Of a stretch of 64,000 nucleotides of DNA, positions 25,943-34,260 are shown one piece after another. The notes under the pieces are model-generated. The model had not been told where the DNA came from, made no database searches, and saw only the letters and a list, made by a program, of their open reading frames with translations. Positions within the stretch are counted from its first letter, which is position 1, and each line of letters starts with the position of its first letter. The translations under genes and the position numbers were made by a program. This DNA comes from Paenibacillus sp. J31TS4 (GTDB taxonomy: Bacteria > Bacillota > Bacilli > Paenibacillales > NBRC-103111), in the NCBI RefSeq assembly GCF_018403265.1, contig NZ_BOSI01000004.1, positions 186,001 to 250,000 on the forward strand, read 5' to 3'.

Positions 25943-26656
25943 TTACAGAGTCCGCAGGTCTTTCAAAATTTCCGTCTTCGACTTCGTCTTGTCGTCCACT
26001 TGCTTGATGACGCGTGCCGGCGTTCCGGCTACGACCGTGTTCGCGGGCACATCCTCGACGACGACCGCGCCCGCGGCGACTACCGCATCTTTGCCGATGC
26101 GCACACCTTCGAGCACGACGGCATTCGCGCCGATCAGCACATCGTCTTCCACGATGACCGGCTGAGCGGACGGCGGCTCGATGACGCCCGCCAGAACGGC
26201 TCCTGCGCCCACGTGGCACATCTTGCCGACCTGCACGCGGCCGCCGAGCACGGCGCCCATGTCGATCATGGTGCCTTCCCCGATCGTCACGCCGATATTG
26301 ATAACCGCGCCCATCATGATGACGGCGTTGTCGCCGATCCCGACCATATCGCGGATGATCGCACCCGGCTCGATCCGCGCGTTGATATTCTTAATGTCCA
26401 GCTGGGCGATTGCCGAGTTCCGGCGGTCGTTCTCGACCACGTAGTCCTCGATCTTGCCGGCGTTCGCTTCCAGCGCTTCCTTAATGACGGCCCAGTCGCC
26501 GAAGACGACGCCTGTCTTGCCGGAGAGGAACGTCTGCACGCCTTCCCCGAACTCTATTCCGTCCAGGTCGCCCTTTACATATACTTTCACCGGAGTCTTC
26601 TTCTTGCTTGTCTTGATCAGATTGATGACGTCTTCCGTATTCATCTGCATGGTCAT
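25943..26656 (-). CDS. dapH: 2,3,4,5-tetrahydropyridine-2,6-dicarboxylate N-acetyltransferase
   Basis: A 237-residue acyltransferase with an N-terminal DapH domain ([17 protein letters not shown]) and a left-handed beta-helix of hexapeptide repeats ([20 protein letters not shown] onward, residues about 95-215). It acetylates tetrahydrodipicolinate with acetyl-CoA, the first committed step of the acetylase branch that DapL and PatA complete. Three in-frame ATGs lie within 12 bp (26656, 26650, 26644); the first is used, with GAAGGAG upstream. Confidence 0.94.
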   Translation of the reverse strand: MTMQMNTEDVINLIKTSKKKTPVKVYVKGDLDGIEFGEGVQTFLSGKTGVVFGDWAVIKEALEANAGKIEDYVVENDRRNSAIAQLDIKNINARIEPGAIIRDMVGIGDNAVIMMGAVINIGVTIGEGTMIDMGAVLGGRVQVGKMCHVGAGAVLAGVIEPPSAQPVIVEDDVLIGANAVVLEGVRIGKDAVVAAGAVVVEDVPANTVVAGTPARVIKQVDDKTKSKTEILKDLRTL

Positions 26657-26760
26657 CCTGCTTTACAGCTCCTTCTCACGTGAATGCCTAGCGCCGGTCC
26701 GAACAGAACTCGCTTGTCCTGCATCTTTTTTTTATAGCACAAAAGAAGGGGCGCTGACAA

Positions 26761-27168
26761 TTAACGATTGCTGGAGTCGGGCGGCGCGTCGGCGGCGCCG
26801 GAACCGGACGAAAGTGCGCGGGGACCGGATGGCGGAGCTTCCTCTGTCTTGTCCGCTTCGACAAACCTTTGCAGCGCGGCCAGCTTGTTGTCCCAGTACC
26901 GGTCGTAGTAGGACAGCCAGCGCTTCAGCTCCAGGAGTGGATCGGGGTCGAGTCGGTAGCGCGTCTCCCGCCCGACCTTCCGCTCCGTCACCAGCCCCGC
27001 GTCGGCCAGAATGCGCAGATGCTTGGACACCGCCGTCCGGCTGATCGGAAAATGGCCGCTGATCGCGGTTACCGGCAGCTCGCGGTCGTCCAGCAGCAGG
27101 AGCAGCCGGCGGCGCGTCGGATCAGCGATCGCCTGGAAGACGTCGTGCTTCGGAGACGCTTCGCTCAT
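26761..27168 (-). CDS. ArsR-family helix-turn-helix regulator
   Basis: A 135-residue regulator with an ArsR/HTH_5 winged helix (FQAIADPTRRRLLLLLDDRE, ISRTAVSKHLRILADAGLV, RETRYRLDPDPLLEL) and a disordered Ser/Pro/Ala tail. No metal-binding Cys motif is present, so it is not a classical metal sensor; this subtype is typically paired with AHSA1 proteins. Its ATG overlaps the stop of the AHSA1-like gene (ATGA), so it is translationally coupled. A near-ideal operator lies before the operon. Confidence 0.92.
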   Translation of the reverse strand: MSEASPKHDVFQAIADPTRRRLLLLLDDRELPVTAISGHFPISRTAVSKHLRILADAGLVTERKVGRETRYRLDPDPLLELKRWLSYYDRYWDNKLAALQRFVEADKTEEAPPSGPRALSSGSGAADAPPDSSNR

Positions 27169-27605
27169 TCCCGGCCCTCGACGGTTCTGGCGAGCTTCTG
27201 GACGAGACCCGTCCAGCCTTGGTCCATGTTGCCGCGCACATCCTCGTGCGGCTGGCCGAACTCGGTCACCTGGCCGGCACTCCAGCCGCTGTGGATGAGC
27301 GTGACGACCGTTTTCCCTTCCTCTATCTCCTCCAGCTCGAACGTCAGCGTCCAGTCCTTGCCCCACGCGAACGACAGGCGGCGCGGCGGCTCCAGCTCCG
27401 TCACGCGGCACGGCGAATGTCCGAACGGCCCGGCGTTGAGGTGGAACGTGGAGCCGGCGACGGGCTCAAAGTCGTTCGGCATGAACCAGGCGGCGAGGCC
27501 CTCCGAGGTGGCGACGGCGTTCCACACTTTAGCGATCGGCGCCTGAATCTCCACCGTTTTGCGAATATCCGGCAGCGGCTGCCCCGGCGTCTTTGTCTCT
27601 GTCAT
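27165..27605 (-). CDS. AHSA1-like SRPBCC domain protein
   Basis: A 146-residue SRPBCC protein of the AHSA1 type (IRKTVEIQAPIAKVWNAVAT, EGLAAWFMPNDFEP, then TVVTLIHSGW and a C-terminal helix GWTGLVQKLARTVE). These helix-grip proteins bind hydrophobic ligands; the role beside ArsR-type repressors is unknown but the pair is widely conserved. The start at 27605 is chosen for AGGAGGG; the longer frame lacks a site. First gene of the pair. Confidence 0.9.
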   Translation of the reverse strand: MTETKTPGQPLPDIRKTVEIQAPIAKVWNAVATSEGLAAWFMPNDFEPVAGSTFHLNAGPFGHSPCRVTELEPPRRLSFAWGKDWTLTFELEEIEEGKTVVTLIHSGWSAGQVTEFGQPHEDVRGNMDQGWTGLVQKLARTVEGRE

Positions 27606-27668
27606 AAAAGAATCCCTCCTAGAATCGTTGTCGCGATTAGTTTTCGCAATCGGGTTTGCGATATGCAT

Positions 27669-27717
27669 CCTTTTGGTTTCGTTTTTTATTATAGGAAACC
27701 TTTTGGTTTCACGTCAA
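27669..27717 (-). promoter_or_regulatory. Promoter with ArsR operator for the AHSA1/arsR pair
   Basis: Minus strand TTGACG (27712-27717), 18 bp, TATAAT (27688-27693). The spacer holds a perfect inverted repeat GAAACC-N4-GGTTTC (27695-27710), and GAAACCAAAAGG is repeated at 27669-27680 just downstream of the -10. Binding there would block RNA polymerase. Confidence 0.78.
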
Positions 27718-27861
27718 TCAAAAAAAAAGGAAGGCCGCACGACGGCGGGACGACTCTTCCCGCTCACTCTCCGCCGGCTGCTCCTTCCGCTTCCCTGCTG
27801 GCCGTTTCTCCGACCAGCCAACCCTGCCACCCTAGCGCCCGAGCGCCTGCCTATCGTCCGG

Positions 27862-30800
27862 TTAATGCCGGCTTTCTTTCTTGACCTTGAAACGGACGGT
27901 GGTTCCCCGTCCCGGCTCGCTCTCCAGCAGCAGGCCCTCCCCATACAGCGTCATCAGCCGCCGGTGGATGTTCAGCAGACCGACGCCGCCCGCGCTCTTG
28001 CTTCCGGCTAGCAGCTCCTGCAGCCTCTGCGGCTCGATGCCGACGCCGTCGTCCGCCACCGTCACCGCGAGGCCCCCGCCCTTCTCCTCTACCGTCAGCC
28101 GGATGAGGCCGCCGGAGGCTCTCCGCATGATGCCGTGGCGGACGGCGTTCTCGACGATCGGCTGGATGGTAAGCGGCGGAATGAGCAGCTGCGGCGGGGC
28201 CTTCACTTGAATCTCGACGCGCAGCCTCTCCTCGAACCGGGCTTTTTCCAGCGCGAGGAACGACTCGACGAGCTCCATCTCCTTATGCAGCGGGATCAGC
28301 TGATCGCGGTTCTGGAAGTCGAAGCTGCCGCGCAAATATTTGCTCAGCTCGATAAGCAGCCGCGTCGTCGCCTGCGGGTCGGACGGACAGATGGCGATCA
28401 GCGTATTCAGCACGTTGTACAGAAAATGCGGCTTGATCTGCGCCTGCAGAAACGCCATCTCCGTGCGTACCGCCTGCCGCACCGAGCGCTGAAGCTCGAG
28501 CAGCGTCCGGACCCGGGCCCGCAGCTCCCGGCCGTCGACCGGCTTGGAGAGAAAATCGTTGATGCCCGCCTGAAAGCCAACCTGGATGTCCTCCGGACGG
28601 CTCCGTGCCGTCAGCATGAGGATCGGCAGGTCGGAAAGCGAGAACCGCTCACGGATCGCCCGGCTCAACTCGAGACCGGACATGCCCGGCATCATCCAGT
28701 CGGTGATGACGAGCGCAACGAGCGGGTTGGCCGCCAGCTCCTCCAACGCTTCCGCACCGGAGTGAACGGCAATGACCTCGCATGGCTCCGAGGCCAGGAG
28801 GCCGCGCAGCGCCTGCAGGTTGACGGGATCGTCGTCCACAATGAGGACGGCCGTCTCGAACGGCTCCCGGGCTTCTACGGCAGGCGGCGGATCGGCCGCG
28901 GGGCCGGCCGCTGCGCCTTCGAGGCCGGCAGCCGCTTCCATGGCGGCCGCTCTCCCGGACACGGCTTCGGAACGGCCGGAGGCGGCCGGCAGCGTGAAGT
29001 GGAACACCGAGCCCTCTCCCAGTCTGGATTCCACCCAGATGCGCCCGCCTCCCAGCTCTACGAGCTTCTTGGTGATGCTGAGGCCGAGGCCCGTGCCGCC
29101 ATAGCTCGGGTCGACGGAAGAGCCTGCCTGGTCGAACGCCTGGAAGATTCCGGGAAGCCGATCCTCTGCAATGCCGATGCCCGTATCGGCAACCGACAGC
29201 TTCACCATTTCCCCGGTGCGGGCGGCCGTCACGCGGATTTCCCCCCGCAGGGTGAACTTCACGGCGTTGCCGAGCAGGTTGTACAAGATTTGGCGCAGCC
29301 GGTCCTCGTCCATGTGAACGGCGGGCAGATCGTCCGGGATGTGCCGGACGAAGCGGAGGTCCCGGCCTCCGGTCGTATGCTCAATCACCTCGAGCACGGT
29401 ATAGACCGCCGCATCAACGTCTACCGGCTGCGGCCGGAGCTTCAGCTCGCCGTGCTTCAGCTTGGCGAAGTCGAGCAGATCCTGGATGAGGAATGTGAGC
29501 CGGCGGCCGGTGGAGACGATCATGCCCAAATTCCCCGCCTGCTTCGCGGTCACCGGCCCGGCCGCACCGTCGAGCATGGACTCGGCGATATTCAGGATGC
29601 CGTGCAGCGGCGTCCTCAGCTCGTGGGACGTGTTGGCCAGGAACTCGTCCTTCAGCCCGTCTAGCGTCAGCAGCTTGCGGGACAAGTCCTCGACCTCGAC
29701 GAACGAGCGGGCATGCCGTTTCGCTAGCAGCAGCGACTGAGCGATGACGAAGATCAGCATCTCGTACGCGGCCAGATAGCGGTTATCCAGGACGCCGAAG
29801 ACGTTCAGGATCCGGTCCAGCAGCACGACAAGAATACTCTCCACACTGATCAGCAGGTAGCCGGTGTCCTCCGCGCTTAGCCGCAGCCCCTTCAGGAGGG
29901 CATACCCGACGTAGCAGACGACCAGCAGGGAGTAGACCAGGATGGGCACCTCGTACTTCGCGAAGACCAGCGTCGGCAGGAACAGGGGGCCGGCGAGGAG
30001 GAGAGCGGTCACCGTCTTGGAGAGCATGAGGACTCTGCGATGGACGACCGTGGGAAGCGAGGCGGCAACATAATGCAGCAGGCTGAAGTAAACGAATGCG
30101 GTCGCCACCAGCTGGGTGCGCAGAACGGCCTCGTAGGAGAGTCCAGGGAGCAGCTCCCCGATCAGCTTCTCTCCGTGGGTCAGGGTATAGACGAACCCGG
30201 CCAGGCAGAACAGCCCGAGATAGAGAAGGGCGTTCTCCCCGGGACGTAGACGGTACAGCACGAGAAAATAAACGCCGAGCAGCGCGAAGCCGACCGCCGA
30301 GACGAGGTCGCCGAACGCGCCCCATTCCCGGCTATTCCCGATATCCTGGGTCGTCCCGAACAGAATCGGGTAGATCATGCCGCCGGAGGAATAGCTGTAA
30401 TTGGCAATCTGAACGAGAATCTCGACCTGATCGCCATCCGAAGCGGCGTACGCCGTGTACGGGATGTTATTGGCGGCGGTGGCGGCGGGTCCGGCTCCGG
30501 GCGTACCACTCTGTCCGGCCAGTTGCCCGTTCAGGTACAGCTTGTTCGCCGTCCGGATGTTGTTCGTATGGACGCCGTAGACGGCTCCACTGTCCGCCCC
30601 CAGCTGCACCCGAAGCCGGAAGGTGCCGTATCCGGTCGCATGCCGGCCCGGCTCCTCCGAGATGTAATCGTTCCATTTGCCCGGAATCCCGACATAGCCG
30701 GTCAGTCTGGGCTCCTCCGCTTCCGCGGAGCGGCCTGGGCCGAACTGCTCCGGCGTCAGCAGCTGCCCCCGGTAAAATTCCCATTCGCCCAGCAGCTCCA

Positions 30801-30960
30801 CTGGCCCCTCTTGTTCCAGCGAGTATCCGCTCAGATCGAGAACGCCCTGCACCGCCTCCGGATAGGGCCGGCTTTCGAGCAGCCCCTGCACCGCCCAATA
30901 GAGCGGGAGCAGCACCACCAGCAGCGCTCCCGCGATTGCTTGCATCCATTTTTTGCTCAT
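27862..30960 (-). CDS. Hybrid sensor kinase: 7TMR-DISM, HisKA/HATPase, receiver, second LytS-type kinase
   Basis: About 1032 residues from the ATG at 30960 (another in-frame ATG at 31026 would add 22). In order, numbered from the longer start: a signal anchor (about 27-47), an extracellular jelly-roll-like domain (60-225), a seven-helix 7TMR-DISM region (240-435), HisKA with His468 (NTSHELRTPLHG), an ATPase domain (570-680), an Ala/Pro linker, a receiver domain with Asp776 (VITDWMMPGMSG), and a second kinase of the LytS/His_kinase type with His867 (QIKPHFLYNVLNTL) and its own ATPase domain (GGVGLLNIHRRL). Two phosphorylation modules in one chain suggest an internal relay. No separate response regulator is adjacent. 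Confidence 0.9.
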   Translation of the reverse strand: MSKKWMQAIAGALLVVLLPLYWAVQGLLESRPYPEAVQGVLDLSGYSLEQEGPVELLGEWEFYRGQLLTPEQFGPGRSAEAEEPRLTGYVGIPGKWNDYISEEPGRHATGYGTFRLRVQLGADSGAVYGVHTNNIRTANKLYLNGQLAGQSGTPGAGPAATAANNIPYTAYAASDGDQVEILVQIANYSYSSGGMIYPILFGTTQDIGNSREWGAFGDLVSAVGFALLGVYFLVLYRLRPGENALLYLGLFCLAGFVYTLTHGEKLIGELLPGLSYEAVLRTQLVATAFVYFSLLHYVAASLPTVVHRRVLMLSKTVTALLLAGPLFLPTLVFAKYEVPILVYSLLVVCYVGYALLKGLRLSAEDTGYLLISVESILVVLLDRILNVFGVLDNRYLAAYEMLIFVIAQSLLLAKRHARSFVEVEDLSRKLLTLDGLKDEFLANTSHELRTPLHGILNIAESMLDGAAGPVTAKQAGNLGMIVSTGRRLTFLIQDLLDFAKLKHGELKLRPQPVDVDAAVYTVLEVIEHTTGGRDLRFVRHIPDDLPAVHMDEDRLRQILYNLLGNAVKFTLRGEIRVTAARTGEMVKLSVADTGIGIAEDRLPGIFQAFDQAGSSVDPSYGGTGLGLSITKKLVELGGGRIWVESRLGEGSVFHFTLPAASGRSEAVSGRAAAMEAAAGLEGAAAGPAADPPPAVEAREPFETAVLIVDDDPVNLQALRGLLASEPCEVIAVHSGAEALEELAANPLVALVITDWMMPGMSGLELSRAIRERFSLSDLPILMLTARSRPEDIQVGFQAGINDFLSKPVDGRELRARVRTLLELQRSVRQAVRTEMAFLQAQIKPHFLYNVLNTLIAICPSDPQATTRLLIELSKYLRGSFDFQNRDQLIPLHKEMELVESFLALEKARFEERLRVEIQVKAPPQLLIPPLTIQPIVENAVRHGIMRRASGGLIRLTVEEKGGGLAVTVADDGVGIEPQRLQELLAGSKSAGGVGLLNIHRRLMTLYGEGLLLESEPGRGTTVRFKVKKESRH

Positions 30961-31174
30961 TCTCTTTAGAAGCTCCCGTCCTCTTTGCCGCTCTAGCTGT
31001 CGTTCTCTTGTTCCAGTTACTTTCATTATCGGCGGACAGACTCTTCTTCTCTACTGGTTTACGAAATTCTCCAACGCTCTCTCCCCGCTCCCTCTGAACC
31101 GATTCTGAACAACGCACGCATACAAAAGGCGCCGGTTGGGAGAATAAAAGACAAAACGATTGGGAGGGGAACCT

Positions 31175-31435
31175 ATGTCTATCCGATCCTGGCTGGGGCG
31201 TGTGCTTAGACAGTCGCTGCGGGCAGGCGGGCAGGACCGCGCCCGGCCGGTCGCTTCGGGAGGTCCGAGACAGACACGGCCGGCGTCCGAAGCCCCCTCC
31301 GCCACGCTCGGAGAGAGAAACGGAACGGAGGGGCCGGCCGAGCTTGCCGCTAGAGTCGAAGCGATCCGGACCCGGCTCGCCTGTTCTGGGGATGTTGCCT
31401 GTCATTCCTTTGCCGCCGGTCCGGGCATAGCGTGA
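31175..31435 (+). pseudogene. 5' part of a gerA-type gene, ended by in-frame TGA
   Basis: GGGAGGGG precedes an ATG at 31175 that opens 86 codons (MSIRSWLGRVLRQSLR, basic and proline-rich) and ends with TGA at 31433-31435. The frame continues straight into the GerA body (ALFYLKGMVDRK), where intact homologues show no break. Charged N-terminal tails like this are normal for GerA A subunits. So this is the separated head of the next gene, by real nonsense mutation, read-through or a sequence error. Confidence 0.7.
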
Positions 31436-31447
31436 GCCCTGTTCTAT

Positions 31448-32818
31448 TTGAAGGGAATGGTCGACCGCAAGCTGCTGGAGCGCAGCGTCCTGGAGGTTCT
31501 TACGGTACCGAATCCGGGGCAATCTCCCGGCGACTTCCTCCGCCAGGTGTTCGAGGAACGGCGGCTTCCCGTCGCCGAACAGAATCCGTGTCTTAGGGAG
31601 GACGAGGCGATCAACCGGATTTTGAATCGCGAAGTGCTGCTGCTCGTCGACGGCGAGCCGAGAATGCTGGCGCTCGCCATCACGTCATTCCCAAAGCGAT
31701 CCATCGAGGAAGCGCCCAATGAGATCGTGATCCGGGGGCCGCGGGAGGCGTTCGTGGAGGATCTGGAGACGAACCTGACCATGCTGCGCAGGCGGATCAA
31801 GTCGCCGTCCTTCAAGGTGGAATTCATGCAGTTCGGCAAGCAAACGCAGACGCAGACGGCTATCACATACATCCAGGGCATCTGCCAGGACCAGCTGGTG
31901 GCCGAGGTGAAGAGGCGGCTTGCGGACATCGAGATCGACGGCGTGCTCGGAACAAGCTATCTGCAGGAAATGATCGAGGACAACCCCTATTCGCCTTTCC
32001 CGCAGCTGCAGTATACCGAGCGGCCCGATCTGGTCACCGCCGCCCTGCTGGAAGGCCGCATTGTCATTCAGGTCGACGGGACGCCGATCGCGATTCTCGC
32101 TCCCGTCACCATTTTCACGCTCCTGCAGTCCCCCGAGGATTATTACCAGCGGTATGTCGCCGCGAGCTGGATCCGGTATATCCGGTATATCTTCACCCTA
32201 ATTTCGCTGCTGCTGCCTTCCTTCTACGTCGCCGTCACGACGTTCCATCCGGATATCATTCCCGAGCGGCTGCTCGTCACCATCGCGTCTTCCCGCGAGG
32301 TCGTTCCCTTCCCAGCTCTGCTCGAGGCGTTCATCATGGAGCTGTCATTCGAGGCGCTGCGGGAGGCGTCCCTCCGGATTCCGAAGGCGATCGGCCAGGC
32401 GGTATCCATCATCGGGGCGCTCATCATCGGAACGGCGGCGGTCGAAGCGGGGATCGTATCGGCGGCGATGGTCATCATCGTCTCTCTGACCGGGATCGCC
32501 TCGTTCATCATCCCCCACTACGACCTTGGGCTCGCCTTTCGGCTGCTCCGCTTTCCAATTATGATACTGGCCGGGGCGTTCGGCCTGATCGGCATCGCCT
32601 GCGGGCTGCTCCTGCTCTATATCCATATGCTCGAGCTGCGCTCCTTCGGCGTCCCGTATATGGCGCCGCTGGCCCCTCTCCGGCCGAACGATCTGAAGGA
32701 TACGCTGGGCCGGGCCCCCTGGTGGGCGATGCGCACCAGACCTTCCTTCGAGGGGGCGCACGGGCGGCAGAGCAAAGCGGCCCGCGCCTGGGCGAAGCCT
32801 TCCGAGGAAGGAGAGTGA
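31448..32818 (+). CDS. GerA-family spore germination protein (A subunit), N-terminally truncated by the TGA
   Basis: A 456-residue frame from a TTG that lacks a good ribosome site. It contains the GerA N-terminal soluble region (KLLERSVLEVL, FVEDLETNLTMLRRRIKSP, FMQFGKQTQTQTAITYIQGI, LGTSYLQEMIEDNPYSPFPQ) and the membrane part with about five helices (LISLLLPSFYVAVTTFHPD, PFPALLEAFIMELSFEALRE). GerA A subunits assemble with B and C subunits in the spore inner membrane to sense germinants. With the upstream 86 codons the gene would be a normal 547 codons. The open question is whether the intact form is made. Confidence 0.8.
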   Translation: MKGMVDRKLLERSVLEVLTVPNPGQSPGDFLRQVFEERRLPVAEQNPCLREDEAINRILNREVLLLVDGEPRMLALAITSFPKRSIEEAPNEIVIRGPREAFVEDLETNLTMLRRRIKSPSFKVEFMQFGKQTQTQTAITYIQGICQDQLVAEVKRRLADIEIDGVLGTSYLQEMIEDNPYSPFPQLQYTERPDLVTAALLEGRIVIQVDGTPIAILAPVTIFTLLQSPEDYYQRYVAASWIRYIRYIFTLISLLLPSFYVAVTTFHPDIIPERLLVTIASSREVVPFPALLEAFIMELSFEALREASLRIPKAIGQAVSIIGALIIGTAAVEAGIVSAAMVIIVSLTGIASFIIPHYDLGLAFRLLRFPIMILAGAFGLIGIACGLLLLYIHMLELRSFGVPYMAPLAPLRPNDLKDTLGRAPWWAMRTRPSFEGAHGRQSKAARAWAKPSEEGE

Positions 32819-32822
32819 GCCG

Positions 32823-34028
32823 ATGCGAGCATGCGTCCGCAAGCTTCTGCACGGGACGTTGGCCGTGGCCCTGCTGCTTTCTCTCACCGGCTGCTGGTCG
32901 GGCGTTGAGCTGAACCGGCGCGCCTTCGCCCGGGTCATGCTGATCGACAAGGGGGAACACGGCCTCGAGCTGACGCTCGGATTCCCGCTCCCCAACCGCA
33001 TGACATCCGGCAAAGGAACGGGCGGCAGCGACATGTCGGGCGGCCAGCCGTTCACGTTCATAACCAAATCGGGAGATAGCCTAATAGAGGCATACCGGCG
33101 GATACAAGCCGACATGTCCCGGCGGATCACGTTCGGCCAGCTGCGCAGCATCGTCATCGGGCAAGCGTTTGCCAAGGAGGGGATCGAGCCGCTCCTGGAC
33201 TTTGCGGCGAGGGAGACGCGGCTGCATATTAACGCCAGCCTTTATGCCACAGAAGGAGACGCCAAAGCCTTTACCACCATTCCGGTGACGACGGAGCGGT
33301 TTCCCACCGACATTCTCGCCAACTTTGTCAAGGAGCACGTTACCATTACGGCGACGGTGAAGGATATGCTGACCGCTATGCTGAGCGGAGGCGATCTGCT
33401 GCTTCCTACACTGGTGTTCGGCAACCAGGGAGCGGCGCAGGAGAAGCGCGCCGCCCAATGGATGAGCACCAACGGCTCCATGCTCCTCCGCAAAGGCCGG
33501 ATGGCCGGCAGCCTGAGCACAGAGGAGTCCAAAGGGGCCATGTGGATCCTCGGTCAGCTCAAGGAGTTGGAGTATGTGGCCCCGTCCCCGGAGGACGGCA
33601 AAATGGTCAGTTACCTAGTCCGGCACAGCAAAACGAAGATTGAGCCGAAATGGGACGGCACCCGTCTTGTCATCGCCATCCGATGCAGCGCCGTCGCAAC
33701 TGTCCTTGCCACCGACTCCGATATGGACTTGACCGATCCTGCCAAGCTGGCGAGCCTGAAGCTTCCGCTGGAAACGAAGCTGGAGGAGCAACTGACAAAG
33801 GCTGTAGAGAGGGCCAAAAAGCACAAAACGGAGCCCTACAAATTCAGCCAGCACATCCAGTGGACCTACCCCAAGCTGTGGGCCGGTCTCCAGCCGGACT
33901 GGCGCGACTATTTTGCCGAACGGACGGAAGTCCGCTCCGAATTCGACGTCTCGATCAAATGGTACGGAGCGGCGCAGGGGCCGGAATGGAACCGCCGATT
34001 TCACCAGGAGGAGGAATCGGGATCATGA
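32823..34028 (+). CDS. Ger(x)C-family germination lipoprotein (C subunit)
   Basis: A 401-residue lipoprotein. The signal peptide ends with the lipobox LTGC (Cys near residue 24), followed by WSGVELNRRAFARVMLIDKG, typical of GerC proteins. The C-terminal Spore_GerAC region runs about 215-390. It anchors on the outer face of the spore inner membrane in the receptor complex. The gene starts 4 bp after the A subunit stop and overlaps the next small gene by 4 bp, so the operon order is A-C-D-B. Confidence 0.93.
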   Translation: MRACVRKLLHGTLAVALLLSLTGCWSGVELNRRAFARVMLIDKGEHGLELTLGFPLPNRMTSGKGTGGSDMSGGQPFTFITKSGDSLIEAYRRIQADMSRRITFGQLRSIVIGQAFAKEGIEPLLDFAARETRLHINASLYATEGDAKAFTTIPVTTERFPTDILANFVKEHVTITATVKDMLTAMLSGGDLLLPTLVFGNQGAAQEKRAAQWMSTNGSMLLRKGRMAGSLSTEESKGAMWILGQLKELEYVAPSPEDGKMVSYLVRHSKTKIEPKWDGTRLVIAIRCSAVATVLATDSDMDLTDPAKLASLKLPLETKLEEQLTKAVERAKKHKTEPYKFSQHIQWTYPKLWAGLQPDWRDYFAERTEVRSEFDVSIKWYGAAQGPEWNRRFHQEEESGS

Positions 34029-34249
34029 TCGCCGTTTTCTTGGTTTTCGCAGCGATTCTTTACCATGAATGGCGGTACATGCGGCGCAAAAAGCGCAAGC
34101 GGCGCACGATCGCTATCGTGCTGGGTACGGCGGTCCTGATGCTGCTGGGCATGGAGGTGCTCTATCTGCTCAAGGATCGGTGGACGGTCATCTCGGTCAT
34201 GGAAGGGATCTTCTTTCCCCTTCAGAGGGCGCTGTTTTTCGAGAAATAG
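34025..34249 (+). CDS. Small two-helix membrane protein of the ger operon (D-type subunit)
   Basis: A 74-residue protein with two predicted membrane helices (MIAVFLVFAAILYHEW and TIAIVLGTAVLMLLGMEVL) separated by a very basic loop (RRKKRKRR). Its ATG overlaps the C-subunit stop (ATGA). Some GerA-type operons carry a small two-helix D gene that tunes germinant response; the position and shape fit that group. Its exact role is inferred from those examples. Confidence 0.82.
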   Translation: MIAVFLVFAAILYHEWRYMRRKKRKRRTIAIVLGTAVLMLLGMEVLYLLKDRWTVISVMEGIFFPLQRALFFEK

Positions 34250-34260
34250 AGGAGGCCGCC

